Assembly: GCF_000333395.1 (NCBI RefSeq)
Contig: NZ_BADA01000545.1
Location: 1-48,184, forward strand
Reading direction: 5' to 3'
DNA from: Microbacterium sp. B19
Lineage (GTDB): Bacteria; Actinomycetota; Actinomycetes; Actinomycetales; Microbacteriaceae
Length of the DNA: 48,184 bases
The stretch's first letter is position 1. Each line of letters opens with the position of its first letter. The notes beneath the pieces were generated by a model. That model had not been told where the DNA came from and did not search any database. It was given only the letters and a program-made list of their open reading frames with translations. This document shows, piece after piece, positions 1 to 9,238 of the stretch. The position numbers and the translations under genes are program-made.

Positions 1-705
1 TTCTGGCATCCCCGTCGATCCGGGGGCGTCGTACCAGTCGACCGGCTCTTCGGTCACACGGTAGCCGAGCTTGTGCGCGAGGTAGAGGACCTCGAGGTCG
101 AACGAGAAGCCGTCGACGACCTGGGTGGAGAAGAGGCGTTCGGCCGCGGGCGCCGTGAACAGCTTGAACCCGCACTGGGTGTCGGCGACGTCGATGCCGA
201 ACACGCGCGACACCAGGATGTGCAGTCCGCCGCTCAGCACCCGGCGCGCGAGGCTCTTGTTGCTCACCGCCGCCCCGGCGACGGCGCGGGAGCCGACGAC
301 GACGTCGAATCCGTCGTCGACCCGGGCCGCCAGGCGGTCGAACTGCTCGATCGGGGTGGACTGGTCGGCGTCGGCGAACAGCACGAGTCGTCCGCGCGCG
401 GCCAGCATGCCCCGACGGACGGCGTCCCCTTTCCCCGCGTTGCGCGGGGCGGTCAGCAGACGCAGGTTCGCGAAGCGGAGGTCGCGTACGAGGCTCGCGG
501 TGGCATCCGTCGATCCGTCGTCCGAGACGATGAGCTCCCACGGCTCGCCGCGCGCACTCATGTGGGTCGCGATCGCGCCGATCGTGGGGAGGATCCGCCA
601 CTCCTCGTTGTACGCCGGGATCACCACCGTCACGGCGGGGTCCTCGGTCAACGGCTCCAGGACCCACTTCTTGTAGGCCCGGTAGGCCGATGTCGGTTCG
701 CTCAC
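1..705 (-). CDS. Glycosyltransferase family 2 (polyprenyl-phosphate sugar transferase type), truncated by window edge
   Basis: The C-terminus lies beyond position 1, so only the first 235 codons are present. The reverse-strand translation shows the GT-A nucleotide-sugar fold: VVIPAYNEE near residue 25, a FADADQSTP metal-binding DxD-type motif near residue 110, GSRAVAG, and DTQCGFKLF near residue 190. This order is typical of dolichyl-phosphate glucosyl/mannosyltransferase-like family 2 enzymes, which transfer a sugar from NDP-sugar to polyprenyl phosphate at the cytoplasmic face of the membrane. The GTG start at 705 overlaps the stop of the upstream flippase gene in a GTGA junction, so it is the third gene of a translationally coupled operon. 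The family is clear; donor and acceptor cannot be read from the sequence. Confidence 0.85.
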   Translation of the reverse strand, partial: MSEPTSAYRAYKKWVLEPLTEDPAVTVVIPAYNEEWRILPTIGAIATHMSARGEPWELIVSDDGSTDATASLVRDLRFANLRLLTAPRNAGKGDAVRRGMLAARGRLVLFADADQSTPIEQFDRLAARVDDGFDVVVGSRAVAGAAVSNKSLARRVLSGGLHILVSRVFGIDVADTQCGFKLFTAPAAERLFSTQVVDGFSFDLEVLYLAHKLGYRVTEEPVDWYDAPGSTGMPE

Positions 706-1988
706 GCGCTTCCCCCTTCCGCGACGATCCGCCGCCCGCCCGCCGCAGACACCAGCGCGTTCCCGGCCAGGACGACCAGCAGCACCGACATCGCGACTCC
801 CTGCGCGGCGATGAGGGATGCCATGTCCCCGTGCCACACGAGGAGGAGGATCACCTGCAGCACCGCCGCCCCGAGGAGGATCCACGACGGCCGGGTCCGC
901 GACCGGGACAGGTGGTAGCTGGCCACGAGGTTGCCGATCGCGAAGAGCGTCGTGGTCAGCGCGTAGGCCGCGATCGGCACGGACAGTCCCGCGTACGCGG
1001 GCCCCAGGACCACGCCGAGCACGGGTCCGCCCCAGAAGAACCCGCCGACGGCGCAGACGAGACCGATGGCGGTGACGATGACGATGCCGTTCCGCAGCAC
1101 GTTGGAGGCATCCTCGCCCGCGGCGTGGCGACGGACCGCGACGGGGAAGACCACCGTGGCGACCGACCACGCGAGGAAGAACACGGCACGACCGACGAGG
1201 GCCACCGCGGCGTACACACCGGCGTCGGCCGGCGGGAAGACCGCCTTCGACACGAGGATGTCGCTGTTGTTCGCGATGATCTGCCCGACCAGCAGGATCG
1301 AGACCATTCCGGCGTAGGCCCGCACCTCGCGCGGGTCGATGGCGCCGCTCACCGGGCCGTTGCTCGCGCGCGCCACGGCGCTCACGACCGCGCACGTCAC
1401 GACGAACGACACGCTCAGCGCAACCGTCGCGCCGATGACGCCGAATCCCGCCCACACCAGGGCGATCCCGAGCCCCACGCGCGTGACCATCTCGATGAGG
1501 AACGACAACGCCAGGGCGGGGAAGGCGAGCCGCGCCTGCAGCGTGCCGCGGCCGACCGCCTGGACGAGCCAGAACGGCACGCCGACGGCGAGCACGACGA
1601 ACGGCCACGGCGACGCCGTGCGGAACAGCTCCGACCACAGCGGCGACCCGGCGGCGAGCGCCACCGCCGCGACGACACCCGACCAGATGGCGAGCCGCCG
1701 CAGCCGGCGCACGAGCGCATCCGCGTCGCCGGGGTACCCGGACGCATCGGCGCGCGCGACGAAGCGGGCGGCGACCATCTGGAGGGCCAGGGCGACGGAG
1801 GTCAGGGTGAACAGCAGCGTCACCATGAGGTTGGCGTCGGAGAACTCCGCCGGGGTGAGGACCCGGCCGAGGAAGAGGTTGAGGGCGTAGTTGCCCGCGT
1901 TGGCCACGAGCATCGCGCCGGCGAGCATCGACCCGCCGGCGACGAGTCGACCGGCGCCGGCGGCCGGCGCGCGCCGCTCCTCGGTCAC
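702..1988 (-). CDS. Oligosaccharide/polysaccharide flippase family membrane protein (Wzx/MATE-like)
   Basis: The product is 428 aa and almost entirely hydrophobic, with about 12-14 predicted membrane segments, starting with a GGSMLAGAMLVANAGNYALN segment near residue 20 that is typical of polysaccharide-synthesis flippases. Such proteins move undecaprenyl-linked oligosaccharides across the cytoplasmic membrane. The GTG start at 1988 (VTEERR) was chosen because it overlaps the TGA of the preceding glycosyltransferase (GTGA, 1985-1988). Its own stop overlaps the next GTG start in the same way. The position between two glycosyltransferases supports export of a surface glycan repeat. The glycan itself is unknown. 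Confidence 0.85.
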   Translation of the reverse strand: MTEERRAPAAGAGRLVAGGSMLAGAMLVANAGNYALNLFLGRVLTPAEFSDANLMVTLLFTLTSVALALQMVAARFVARADASGYPGDADALVRRLRRLAIWSGVVAAVALAAGSPLWSELFRTASPWPFVVLAVGVPFWLVQAVGRGTLQARLAFPALALSFLIEMVTRVGLGIALVWAGFGVIGATVALSVSFVVTCAVVSAVARASNGPVSGAIDPREVRAYAGMVSILLVGQIIANNSDILVSKAVFPPADAGVYAAVALVGRAVFFLAWSVATVVFPVAVRRHAAGEDASNVLRNGIVIVTAIGLVCAVGGFFWGGPVLGVVLGPAYAGLSVPIAAYALTTTLFAIGNLVASYHLSRSRTRPSWILLGAAVLQVILLLVWHGDMASLIAAQGVAMSVLLVVLAGNALVSAAGGRRIVAEGGSA

Positions 1989-3202
1989 GTCCGCCTCCGC
2001 GTCCGCAACCGGTCGATGTGGGCGATGTGCCACTGCACGACCTCGGCCATCGGGACGCCGCTCGCGGCGGCGAAGTTGCGGCGGCCGAGCTCCTCGCGGC
2101 GTTCGGGGTCGTCGAGGACCAGCGCGAGCGCGTCGGCGAGGCTCTCCGCATCGCCGGGCTCGAAGTACACGCCCTGGAACCCCTCCTCCTCGATCACGTC
2201 GACGAGGTCGCCGATGCGCGGCAGGACGGCGGCGCGCCCGTACTCCCCCGCTTGGTGCAGCACGCCGGAGCTTCCCGTCGTGGACGTGTACGGGAAGGCG
2301 ACGACGGATGCCGAGAGGAAGAGCGGTGCGACCTCCTCCTCCGCGATGTAGCCCGGCATCTCGAGGTGCGGGACATCGGCGTACCGCTCCGCGGCCTCGG
2401 CCATGTACCCCGGCGAGTTCGGGCTGTCGGTGCCGGCGAGCACGAGCCGCAGGTCGTCGTATCCGCGGGCGAGCAGGAGGCGGTAGGCCTCGACCAGCAG
2501 ATCGACCGTCTTGTACGTCCCCCACTTGCCGAACGCCATGATGGTCCGACGCCCCGGCGGAACGCCGAAGGACGGCTTGGCGATCTCCTCGAAGCTGCCG
2601 TGCGGGGCGAGCAGCGCGTTCGTCGCGCCGTAGCTGTCGCGGAGGAACTCGACGTACCGCGGGATGGTGAGCGCGACGATGTCGGCGCGCAGGAGCGCAC
2701 GGGTGAGAATCCGGCCCGCGAGCGTCATCAGCCGCGCGGTGAAGGCCGATCCGGCGAAGCCCGCGTCCTGCATGTCGACGTTATCGGCCAGATTGTGGAG
2801 GATCACGAGCGTCGGCACGCCCCGGGCCCGCAGCAGCGCGGGGAGGAGCAGCCCGAGCGCGCCCGGCACCCGCTTGTCGCCGAACGTGGCGAACTGCAGG
2901 TTGAGGATCACGGCGTCCGGTCGGGTGCGGGCGATGGCCCGGGCGACACGCGGAACCGTTCGCACATCGTTGAACGTCCAGCTCGGTTCGAACTCCACGC
3001 GGTCGAGGGGCGCCGGCTCGCCGGCATCCGTCTCGTCCCTATAGACGACGACGTCGCTGACCTCTTCGAGTCGACTGAGGTGCCGGACCAGGTGATAGCC
3101 GTATTCGTTGAGGCTGTTCCGGCCGGGCGGGAACGCCGTGACGACGCCGATGCGCAGGCGCACAGCCGTATCGAGCGACCCTGCTCCCTGCTTCGGCACC
3201 AT
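1985..3202 (-). CDS. Glycosyltransferase family 4 (GT-B fold)
   Basis: The product is 405 aa. The N-terminal Rossmann half begins IGVVTAFPPGRNSLNEYGYHL, with the glycine-rich acceptor-side loop. The C-terminal half has FGKWGTYKTVDLLVEAY and the donor-binding region FPYTSTTGSSGVLHQAGEYG, with the acidic residues expected in the E-x7-E-like motif of GT4 retaining enzymes. It probably adds a sugar to a lipid-linked glycan. The ATG at 3202 was preferred to longer options because the strong ribosome site GGGGGGAAG lies just upstream. It is the first gene of a leftward operon with the flippase and GT2 genes, divergent from the histidine kinase gene. Confidence 0.88.
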   Translation of the reverse strand: MVPKQGAGSLDTAVRLRIGVVTAFPPGRNSLNEYGYHLVRHLSRLEEVSDVVVYRDETDAGEPAPLDRVEFEPSWTFNDVRTVPRVARAIARTRPDAVILNLQFATFGDKRVPGALGLLLPALLRARGVPTLVILHNLADNVDMQDAGFAGSAFTARLMTLAGRILTRALLRADIVALTIPRYVEFLRDSYGATNALLAPHGSFEEIAKPSFGVPPGRRTIMAFGKWGTYKTVDLLVEAYRLLLARGYDDLRLVLAGTDSPNSPGYMAEAAERYADVPHLEMPGYIAEEEVAPLFLSASVVAFPYTSTTGSSGVLHQAGEYGRAAVLPRIGDLVDVIEEEGFQGVYFEPGDAESLADALALVLDDPERREELGRRNFAAASGVPMAEVVQWHIAHIDRLRTRRRT

Positions 3203-3287
3203 GGCTTCCCCCCACCGCGTGAGGATGACAGTACTCGTATGGCGGGCGTCGTTGTCACCTTCGCGATCACCCCGCCAAGCGATTTTG

Positions 3288-3316
3288 TTGACATCTTGAG
3301 AGCGCTCCTGCAACGT
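3288..3316 (+). promoter_or_regulatory. Possible promoter of the hybrid kinase gene
   Basis: A perfect TTGACA at 3288-3293 is followed after 17 bases by CAACGT at 3311-3316, an acceptable actinobacterial -10. It lies in the 164-bp divergent spacer between the leftward glycosyltransferase operon and the rightward kinase gene. The -10 match is weak, so only the -35 element is convincing. No clear leftward promoter was recognised in the same spacer. Confidence 0.35.
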
Positions 3317-3366
3317 GGTGCCATCGCGCCCGCTGGGAAGTTCGGCGCGGCAGGCAGGATGCCACG

Positions 3367-5940
3367 ATGACGCGACGAAACCTCCTCGGTCTGGAGCCAG
3401 GACAGGGCACTCCGCTGTGGACCGCGTTCGCCCTCGCGCTGGTCGTCACGGCGGCCTACGCCGCGTCGCTCTGGGTGCTTCCGGACGAGGGACCCGCGCT
3501 CGCGTGGTTCATCGCGGCGCGTCTGCTCGTCGAGTCGACCGCGTGCGGCCTGGTGATCGCGCGCGTCGTCCGCGTGCCGCGGGAGCGCGCGGCGTGGAGC
3601 GTCATGGCGGTCGCGCTCGGCATCCTCGTGCTAGCCAACGCCGTCGAGTCGACCGCGGGACTGCCCGGGGGCACCCTCCGGTGGCTCGTCCCCGCGTTCA
3701 ACCTGCTGTTCTTCCTCGCGCTCCTCGGATGCCTCGGCATCCTGGTCCGCGATCGGTTCGCGCGCCTGTCCCTCTCGACGTGGTTGGACGCGCTGATCAG
3801 CACCCTGGGCCTGCTGTGCGTCGCGTTCTTCCTCACCGCGCTCACCGGCGTGGAGGAGCAGGCGACGCTCTTGAGCCTGGCGTACCTCATCCCGTCGCTG
3901 CTCTACGTGAGCGTCCTCGTCGCGCTGCTCTCGGCGCTCAACCGGCGACCGTCGGCGAGCTGGTGGCTGAGCCTCGCGGCCGCACTCCTGCTCTTCATCG
4001 GCGGTCTCGCCATCGGTCCCGCGCTCGCGGTGGGGCAGCCCATCCCTCCCTCGCCGATCGACGCCCTCTGGCCCGCGGCCGCGCTGCTACTGGCCCTCGT
4101 CTCGTGGTGCGCTCCGACCCGACGACCGGGCACGAGCGGCAGCCTCCGCGTCGTCGTGTACGTGCCCGCGATCTTCACGACCGGCGCCCTGGTCATCCTG
4201 GTGTTCAACGAGTTGGACGACGGCGGCGGGATCATCGAGTTCCTGGCGTTCGCCACCCTGGCCGCGGGCATCGCGCGGCTCCTCGCCTCGGTCCTCGAGG
4301 CCGAGCGTCTACGGCGCCGCGAGCGGGAGCTGAGCGTGAGCCTGGAACGCGCCCGGGATGCCGCGCTGGCGGCGACGTCGGCGAAGAGCACGTTCCTCGC
4401 GACGATGAGTCACGAGATGCGGACGCCGCTGAACGCGATCCTCGGGATGAACGAACTCCTCGCCAGCACCGACCTCGACCCCGTGCAGCGCGACTACGCG
4501 GACCGCGCGGCCGCGAGCGGCTCCCTGCTGCTGGACGTCGTCACCGACATCCTCGACTTCTCGAAGATCGAGGCGGGCGCGATCGACCTGGTCGCCGCGC
4601 CGTTCGACCTCCGCCGCCTGGTGTCTTCGACGGTGACGGTGCTGTCGTTCGCCGCGGAGAGCAAGGGACTCACGGTCGCCGCCGACTACGAGGCCGCCGT
4701 CCCCACGTACGTGATGGGGGACGCGACGCGGCTGCGGCAGGTGCTCGTCAACCTGCTCGGCAACGCCGTGAAGTTCACCGCCGCGGGCGAGGTGCGGGTC
4801 CGCGTGACTCGCGGCGCCGGACCGGATGCCGTGCACTTCGCGGTGACCGACACGGGAATCGGCATCCCGTCCGAAGCTCTGCAGCGGATCTTCGAGCCGT
4901 TCACCCAGGCGGACGAGTCCACAACCCGCACCCATGGCGGCACCGGGCTGGGGCTGTCGATCTGCGACGCGCTCGTGCGCATGATGGGCGGCCGGATGCA
5001 CGTCGAGAGCGAGGTGGGGCGAGGCAGCACGTTCTCGTTCGAGATCGCCCTGGCCGCCACGGCCCCGCCGGCGGATTCCCCGCGTGCCGTGGTCCGGATC
5101 GGCCGCGACCCCTCGGCGCCCCGTCCGACCGGCGAGACCGAGCCTCCCGCACCCCAGCGCGACTCCGCGGCGGTCGTCACGGCATCCGTCGGTCTCCCGG
5201 GTGTCGGCGCGCTGAACGTGCTGGTCGCCGAGGACAACCCGACTCTGCAGCTCCTGTCGACGCAGATCCTGAGCCGGCTCGGGCACCGCTCGGCCGTCGT
5301 CGGCACGGGCGCGGATGCCGTCGACGCGGTGGCTCGGGAGGCCTATGACATCGTCCTGATGGACATCCACATGCCCGTGATGGACGGGTTGGAGGCCACC
5401 CGGGCGATCCGCGCCGCCGGCGACGCGATCCGGCAGCCGTACATCATCGCTCTGACGGCGGGCGCGACGGAGCAGGACCGCGACGACTGCCTCCGGGCGG
5501 GCATGAACGGCTACGTCACGAAGCCCTTCACGATGAAGGACCTGCGCTTCGCGTTCGAGACGGCGGAGCTGAACACCCCGGCACGGGATGCCGAACCGGC
5601 CGCCGCGACCCCGCACCGCTTCACGCTGCTCAACGACCTGGGCCCGGAGGTGAAGGCCGACGTGCTGCGCACCTTCGTGGATCGGAACTCCGACGACCTG
5701 GCCGCGATCTCCGACGCGGTGCACCGCGGGTCGGCCGACGAGGCGCGGGCGCTCGCCCACCGCCTGCGCGGGGCGAGCCTCGCCCTGGGCGCCACGACGC
5801 TCGCGGAGGCGTGCGCGCGGATCGAGCGGGGCTCCGACGAGCAGGCGCTCGATCCGCGTCGCCTCGCCGCGGTCCGGGACGCCGCGGCGCTCGTCGTCGA
5901 CGACGCCGAGAGGGAGCTTCGTGCCCTTTCGTCGCGCTGA
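3367..5940 (+). CDS. Hybrid sensor histidine kinase with receiver and Hpt domains
   Basis: The product is 857 aa. Residues about 16-310 hold roughly ten hydrophobic segments and form an integral-membrane sensor without an obvious extracellular domain. Residues 311-345 are a charged linker. The HisKA dimerisation domain has the phosphoacceptor His349 in MSHEMRTPLN. The HATPase domain follows, with N-box NLLGNAVKF (462-470), G1 DTGIGI and G2 GGTGLGL. A proline-rich linker leads to a receiver domain with acidic pair E622-D623, phosphoacceptor Asp666 (LMDIHMP) and K719. The Hpt domain carries His798 in AHRLRGAS. A full His-Asp-His relay is thus encoded, but no dedicated output regulator is adjacent. 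The next gene starts inside this one, so sensor and membrane protein are probably made together. It may tune surface-glycan synthesis; this is inference. Confidence 0.93.
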   Translation: MTRRNLLGLEPGQGTPLWTAFALALVVTAAYAASLWVLPDEGPALAWFIAARLLVESTACGLVIARVVRVPRERAAWSVMAVALGILVLANAVESTAGLPGGTLRWLVPAFNLLFFLALLGCLGILVRDRFARLSLSTWLDALISTLGLLCVAFFLTALTGVEEQATLLSLAYLIPSLLYVSVLVALLSALNRRPSASWWLSLAAALLLFIGGLAIGPALAVGQPIPPSPIDALWPAAALLLALVSWCAPTRRPGTSGSLRVVVYVPAIFTTGALVILVFNELDDGGGIIEFLAFATLAAGIARLLASVLEAERLRRRERELSVSLERARDAALAATSAKSTFLATMSHEMRTPLNAILGMNELLASTDLDPVQRDYADRAAASGSLLLDVVTDILDFSKIEAGAIDLVAAPFDLRRLVSSTVTVLSFAAESKGLTVAADYEAAVPTYVMGDATRLRQVLVNLLGNAVKFTAAGEVRVRVTRGAGPDAVHFAVTDTGIGIPSEALQRIFEPFTQADESTTRTHGGTGLGLSICDALVRMMGGRMHVESEVGRGSTFSFEIALAATAPPADSPRAVVRIGRDPSAPRPTGETEPPAPQRDSAAVVTASVGLPGVGALNVLVAEDNPTLQLLSTQILSRLGHRSAVVGTGADAVDAVAREAYDIVLMDIHMPVMDGLEATRAIRAAGDAIRQPYIIALTAGATEQDRDDCLRAGMNGYVTKPFTMKDLRFAFETAELNTPARDAEPAAATPHRFTLLNDLGPEVKADVLRTFVDRNSDDLAAISDAVHRGSADEARALAHRLRGASLALGATTLAEACARIERGSDEQALDPRRLAAVRDAAALVVDDAERELRALSSR

Positions 5941-8900
5941 GCGCGCGGCATCCGTTTCCTCCCCCGAGACGGATCACCCGCTGCCCGACGACGCGCACGC
6001 GGAGCACCCGCGCCCCGAACGCGCGCGGAGCCTGTCGACGCGGACCATCGCCCTCGTCGTCGGGGCGGTGTACTTCGTCGGCTCCCTCGTGATCTTCCGC
6101 GACGTGCTGTTCGCCATCCCGTCGGTGCTCCGCGGCGACGCGGTCATCGCGGGCGACGAGCTCGTCCCGTTCTTCAACTGGCACAGCCAGCTGCTCGACC
6201 AGGCCGCCGGGCAGTTCAACGAACTCGTCAACGGGTACGAGTTCCGGGTCCGCTACGCGTTCCTCACCACCTGGCTCCGGTACTACACCGTCCTGCCGTT
6301 CGCGATCCTCATCGTCATCCCGGCACTGTTCTGGGTGGCGTACCTGACGGTCGCGCGATTCATGGACAAGGTCTTCACGTCGCTGTCCTCGCAGGCGATC
6401 TACCTCGCGACGTTCTTCCCCGTCTCGCTGATCTACCTGATCATGGTCTACGCCAAGATCACGCACTTCTACACGCTGGTGCTCGGCCTCGTCCTCATGA
6501 CGATCTCGTCGCTGTGGATGCTCTACGCGCTGCTCTTCGCGGGCCGCAAGTGGAAGCGGTGGATGGTGATCGCGGCGCTCGCCACGCTGTTCAACCCCGC
6601 CATCCACTACCTGGTGCTGTTCAGCCTCTTCTTCGCGATCACCATCGTGACGCTCCTCGTGGGCGAGATCGGCAAGTGGATCCGCACGGGCGGCCCCCGC
6701 CGCCTGCATCGGCTGCCCGGACGCGTGCGCACCCTGGTCCTCCACGGCGGACGGTGGAAACGCCTCCGCGCGTGGTTCGGCCGCTGGTCCCTCACGACGA
6801 CCGGGCGCATCGTCTGGGCGATCTTCATCTACGGCCTGATCACCCTCATCCCCTACGCGCTGTTCGTGAAGTACGTCGCGCTCGCGGGAGTGTCGAACCT
6901 CAGCGACACGGTTCCGGGCGATTTCTACTTCATTCAGGATGCCTCGGTCTCGTGGTTGCACGAACTCTCCTGGGACCTCGCCGGGATCACCGACAAGATC
7001 CTCTTCGGCGACTACCTCGCGAAGGTCCCCCGGTATCCCGACGCGGTCTACACGCTGCTGCTGTTCGTGCCGCTCGCGGTCCCTTGGGTGCGCCGGCGAC
7101 TCTTCCGCTCCCGCCCGCACCGGCAGTTGCTCGGCGTGCTCATCGTCGCGATCGTCTTCGCGCTGTGGGCGACGATCGGCTATGGCGAGCCGCTGTGGTT
7201 CCCCACGTTCCACCGCACGCTGGCGGCCCTGGCGATCACGGCCAACGAGAGCCACTCGGCGATCGGCAACCTCGTCGTGACCGCCGCCGGCACGGTCGTG
7301 CAGATCCTGCGCTTCCCGCACCGGTTCCAGCTCATCCTCTTCATGCTCGCGCCGCTGGTCATGTCGCTGACGCTCGCGCTGTTCATCGACGTCGTGAGCG
7401 GACGGTGGCTCGCCCCGCGCCGGGGTCGGGCTGCCCGGCGGAGACAGGCTCCCCCGTCGGCGAGACCAAAGGATCCCGTGCGGGTCCGCGCCCGCAGCGA
7501 ACTGCTCATCTCGCTGCTCGCGACCGCGTGCATCGGGGCGGTGTTCTTCACCCCGTTCTGGTCGAACAATCCGTACCGGTCGGTGTTCGGGTCAGGGAAC
7601 ATGGCGGGCTTCCTCGCGCCCTTCCCCCTGCACGACCTGCAAGAACTCAAGCAGGAATTGAACGCACTCCCCGAGGGGAAGACGGTCGTCCTCCCGCCCA
7701 CCGAGACCGCGAAGCTCGTTCAGGATGCCAACGGCGTCGACCACAAGTTCATCGACAAGTTCTTCATCTACTACCTCGACAAACCGAGCTACTACTACGG
7801 CCTCACCGGGGACGTGAAGAACAAGTTCGACTTCTTCCTGATCCTCCGCGGCCTGTATTACCAGCAGGACTGGTGGATCAACGTCGCCCGCGACATCCAG
7901 ATCAAGTACATCGTCGTGAATCGCAAGATCCACTCGAACAACGGCGTCGGCGCCGAATACCTCCCGAACGTCGAGAGCTACGTCGAGCCCGGGCTCCAGC
8001 GGCTGAAGGGCGACGTCGAACTCCGATTCCAGAACGACAGCTACGCGCTCTACGAGATCACCGACCAGCCGCACGCGGACCGCGAGACGATCCTGGTCGA
8101 TTCCAGCTGGCAGACCTACCTCAACCTCGTCTTCAATCGCCGCAACCTCAGCCGCTGTTACACCTTCCAGTACACGCCGTACTACGACCCGTCCGAGGTT
8201 CCTGAGGGGTCCACGATCCATCTGCTCAGCGACGACGAGACCACCTCGGCGCTCGACCTGTGGCTGCTGGACCATCCGGAGGCCGTCGCGGGTCCGGACA
8301 CCCGGATGTTCGCGTTCAACCCCGACGTCGTGGCATCCAACTACTACCTGTCGCCGATGTTCCGCTCGTTCCTGCTGTTCTCGAACACCAAATGGAACCG
8401 CACGGGAATGATCACGCCGGGGGTCTTCGGCACGCTGCGCGGATCGTTCATCGGTCTTCCGCGCGCGACCGAGATCAGCGTTCCGGTCACGGTGAAAGAG
8501 CCCGGGAAGTACCACCTGCTGATGCGGTCGGCGAACACCGCGAACACGCTGCACATCTCCTCGTCGACGCTGTCGTACGACGAGTCGTTCGAGCTGCGCT
8601 CCCCGCCGCAGAACGTCAAGCTGTTCCCGGTCGACGACGTGTACAAACCCGGCCGCGTGGCCACAGACACGTCCGGCATGTCGGTCGCCGATCTCGAGCA
8701 GCAGATCCCCGACACGCTCGTCCCGGTCAATTCGGGGTTCAGTTTCCAAGACCTCGGAGTCGTGGATGCCGAGGCCGGGAAACACACCTTCGCGATCGAC
8801 AAGACCGACACGAATCCCATGCTCTTCGAGGGCCTCATGCTCGTGCCCGAGGAGACCTACCGGTCGCTGACGCTCCCGTCGAATGTCGAGCGGATCACCG

Positions 8901-9238
8901 ATCCGAACGCCCTCGACTGCTCGGAGCGCACCGAGAGCGCCGGCGGCAAGGACGGCTACGTCGATCCCGCCGCCAACCCCGAGCACGCCAACCTCACGCA
9001 GGACGAGCTGCTCAACCTCGCCGCGGCCGACGTCACCGACCTCGAACCTCCCAACGGAGGCGTCGTCGGGTCGAGCTGGGTCGGCGTCGGACTCACCGTC
9101 GCGCTCATCGGCGCGAGCCTCGTGCTCGTACGCTGGCGCGCACGCTTGCACCACGACGACGACGAGGACGAGGATCGCGACGACGACGATCCCGACGACG
9201 ACACCACCGACCCGCCACCCCAGGAGCCGCGATCATGA
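5921..9238 (+). CDS. Large multi-pass membrane protein, GT-C glycosyltransferase-like, with extracytoplasmic C-terminal region
   Basis: The product is 1105 aa. The GTG start has a good AGGGAG site just upstream and lies inside the kinase gene (20-nt overlap). After a hydrophilic N-terminus of about 40 residues and a first membrane segment (43-60), the first loop carries an acidic pair (GDE, residues 78-80), as in GT-C enzymes that use lipid-linked donors. About ten to twelve more segments run to roughly residue 550. The next 480 residues are soluble and rich in Tyr and Asn, probably outside the membrane. A last segment (near 1030-1050) leads to a tail with more than 20 Asp/Glu. The overall plan matches large actinobacterial GT-C-like arabinosyl/mannosyl transferase relatives, but I see no diagnostic motif. 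The function is uncertain, with surface-polysaccharide assembly favoured by the neighbours. Confidence 0.7.
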   Translation: MPFRRAERAASVSSPETDHPLPDDAHAEHPRPERARSLSTRTIALVVGAVYFVGSLVIFRDVLFAIPSVLRGDAVIAGDELVPFFNWHSQLLDQAAGQFNELVNGYEFRVRYAFLTTWLRYYTVLPFAILIVIPALFWVAYLTVARFMDKVFTSLSSQAIYLATFFPVSLIYLIMVYAKITHFYTLVLGLVLMTISSLWMLYALLFAGRKWKRWMVIAALATLFNPAIHYLVLFSLFFAITIVTLLVGEIGKWIRTGGPRRLHRLPGRVRTLVLHGGRWKRLRAWFGRWSLTTTGRIVWAIFIYGLITLIPYALFVKYVALAGVSNLSDTVPGDFYFIQDASVSWLHELSWDLAGITDKILFGDYLAKVPRYPDAVYTLLLFVPLAVPWVRRRLFRSRPHRQLLGVLIVAIVFALWATIGYGEPLWFPTFHRTLAALAITANESHSAIGNLVVTAAGTVVQILRFPHRFQLILFMLAPLVMSLTLALFIDVVSGRWLAPRRGRAARRRQAPPSARPKDPVRVRARSELLISLLATACIGAVFFTPFWSNNPYRSVFGSGNMAGFLAPFPLHDLQELKQELNALPEGKTVVLPPTETAKLVQDANGVDHKFIDKFFIYYLDKPSYYYGLTGDVKNKFDFFLILRGLYYQQDWWINVARDIQIKYIVVNRKIHSNNGVGAEYLPNVESYVEPGLQRLKGDVELRFQNDSYALYEITDQPHADRETILVDSSWQTYLNLVFNRRNLSRCYTFQYTPYYDPSEVPEGSTIHLLSDDETTSALDLWLLDHPEAVAGPDTRMFAFNPDVVASNYYLSPMFRSFLLFSNTKWNRTGMITPGVFGTLRGSFIGLPRATEISVPVTVKEPGKYHLLMRSANTANTLHISSSTLSYDESFELRSPPQNVKLFPVDDVYKPGRVATDTSGMSVADLEQQIPDTLVPVNSGFSFQDLGVVDAEAGKHTFAIDKTDTNPMLFEGLMLVPEETYRSLTLPSNVERITDPNALDCSERTESAGGKDGYVDPAANPEHANLTQDELLNLAAADVTDLEPPNGGVVGSSWVGVGLTVALIGASLVLVRWRARLHHDDDEDEDRDDDDPDDDTTDPPPQEPRS

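Noticed and set aside
690..2351. Long open frame opposite the flippase and glycosyltransferase genes
   Set aside because: It is Arg/Gly/Asp-rich low-complexity translation typical of the antisense strand in high-G+C DNA, with no domain and no start signal.
4309..5760. 483-codon reverse frame inside the histidine kinase gene
   Set aside because: It is a shadow of the kinase coding frame, with repetitive Arg/His/Gly composition and no ribosome site.
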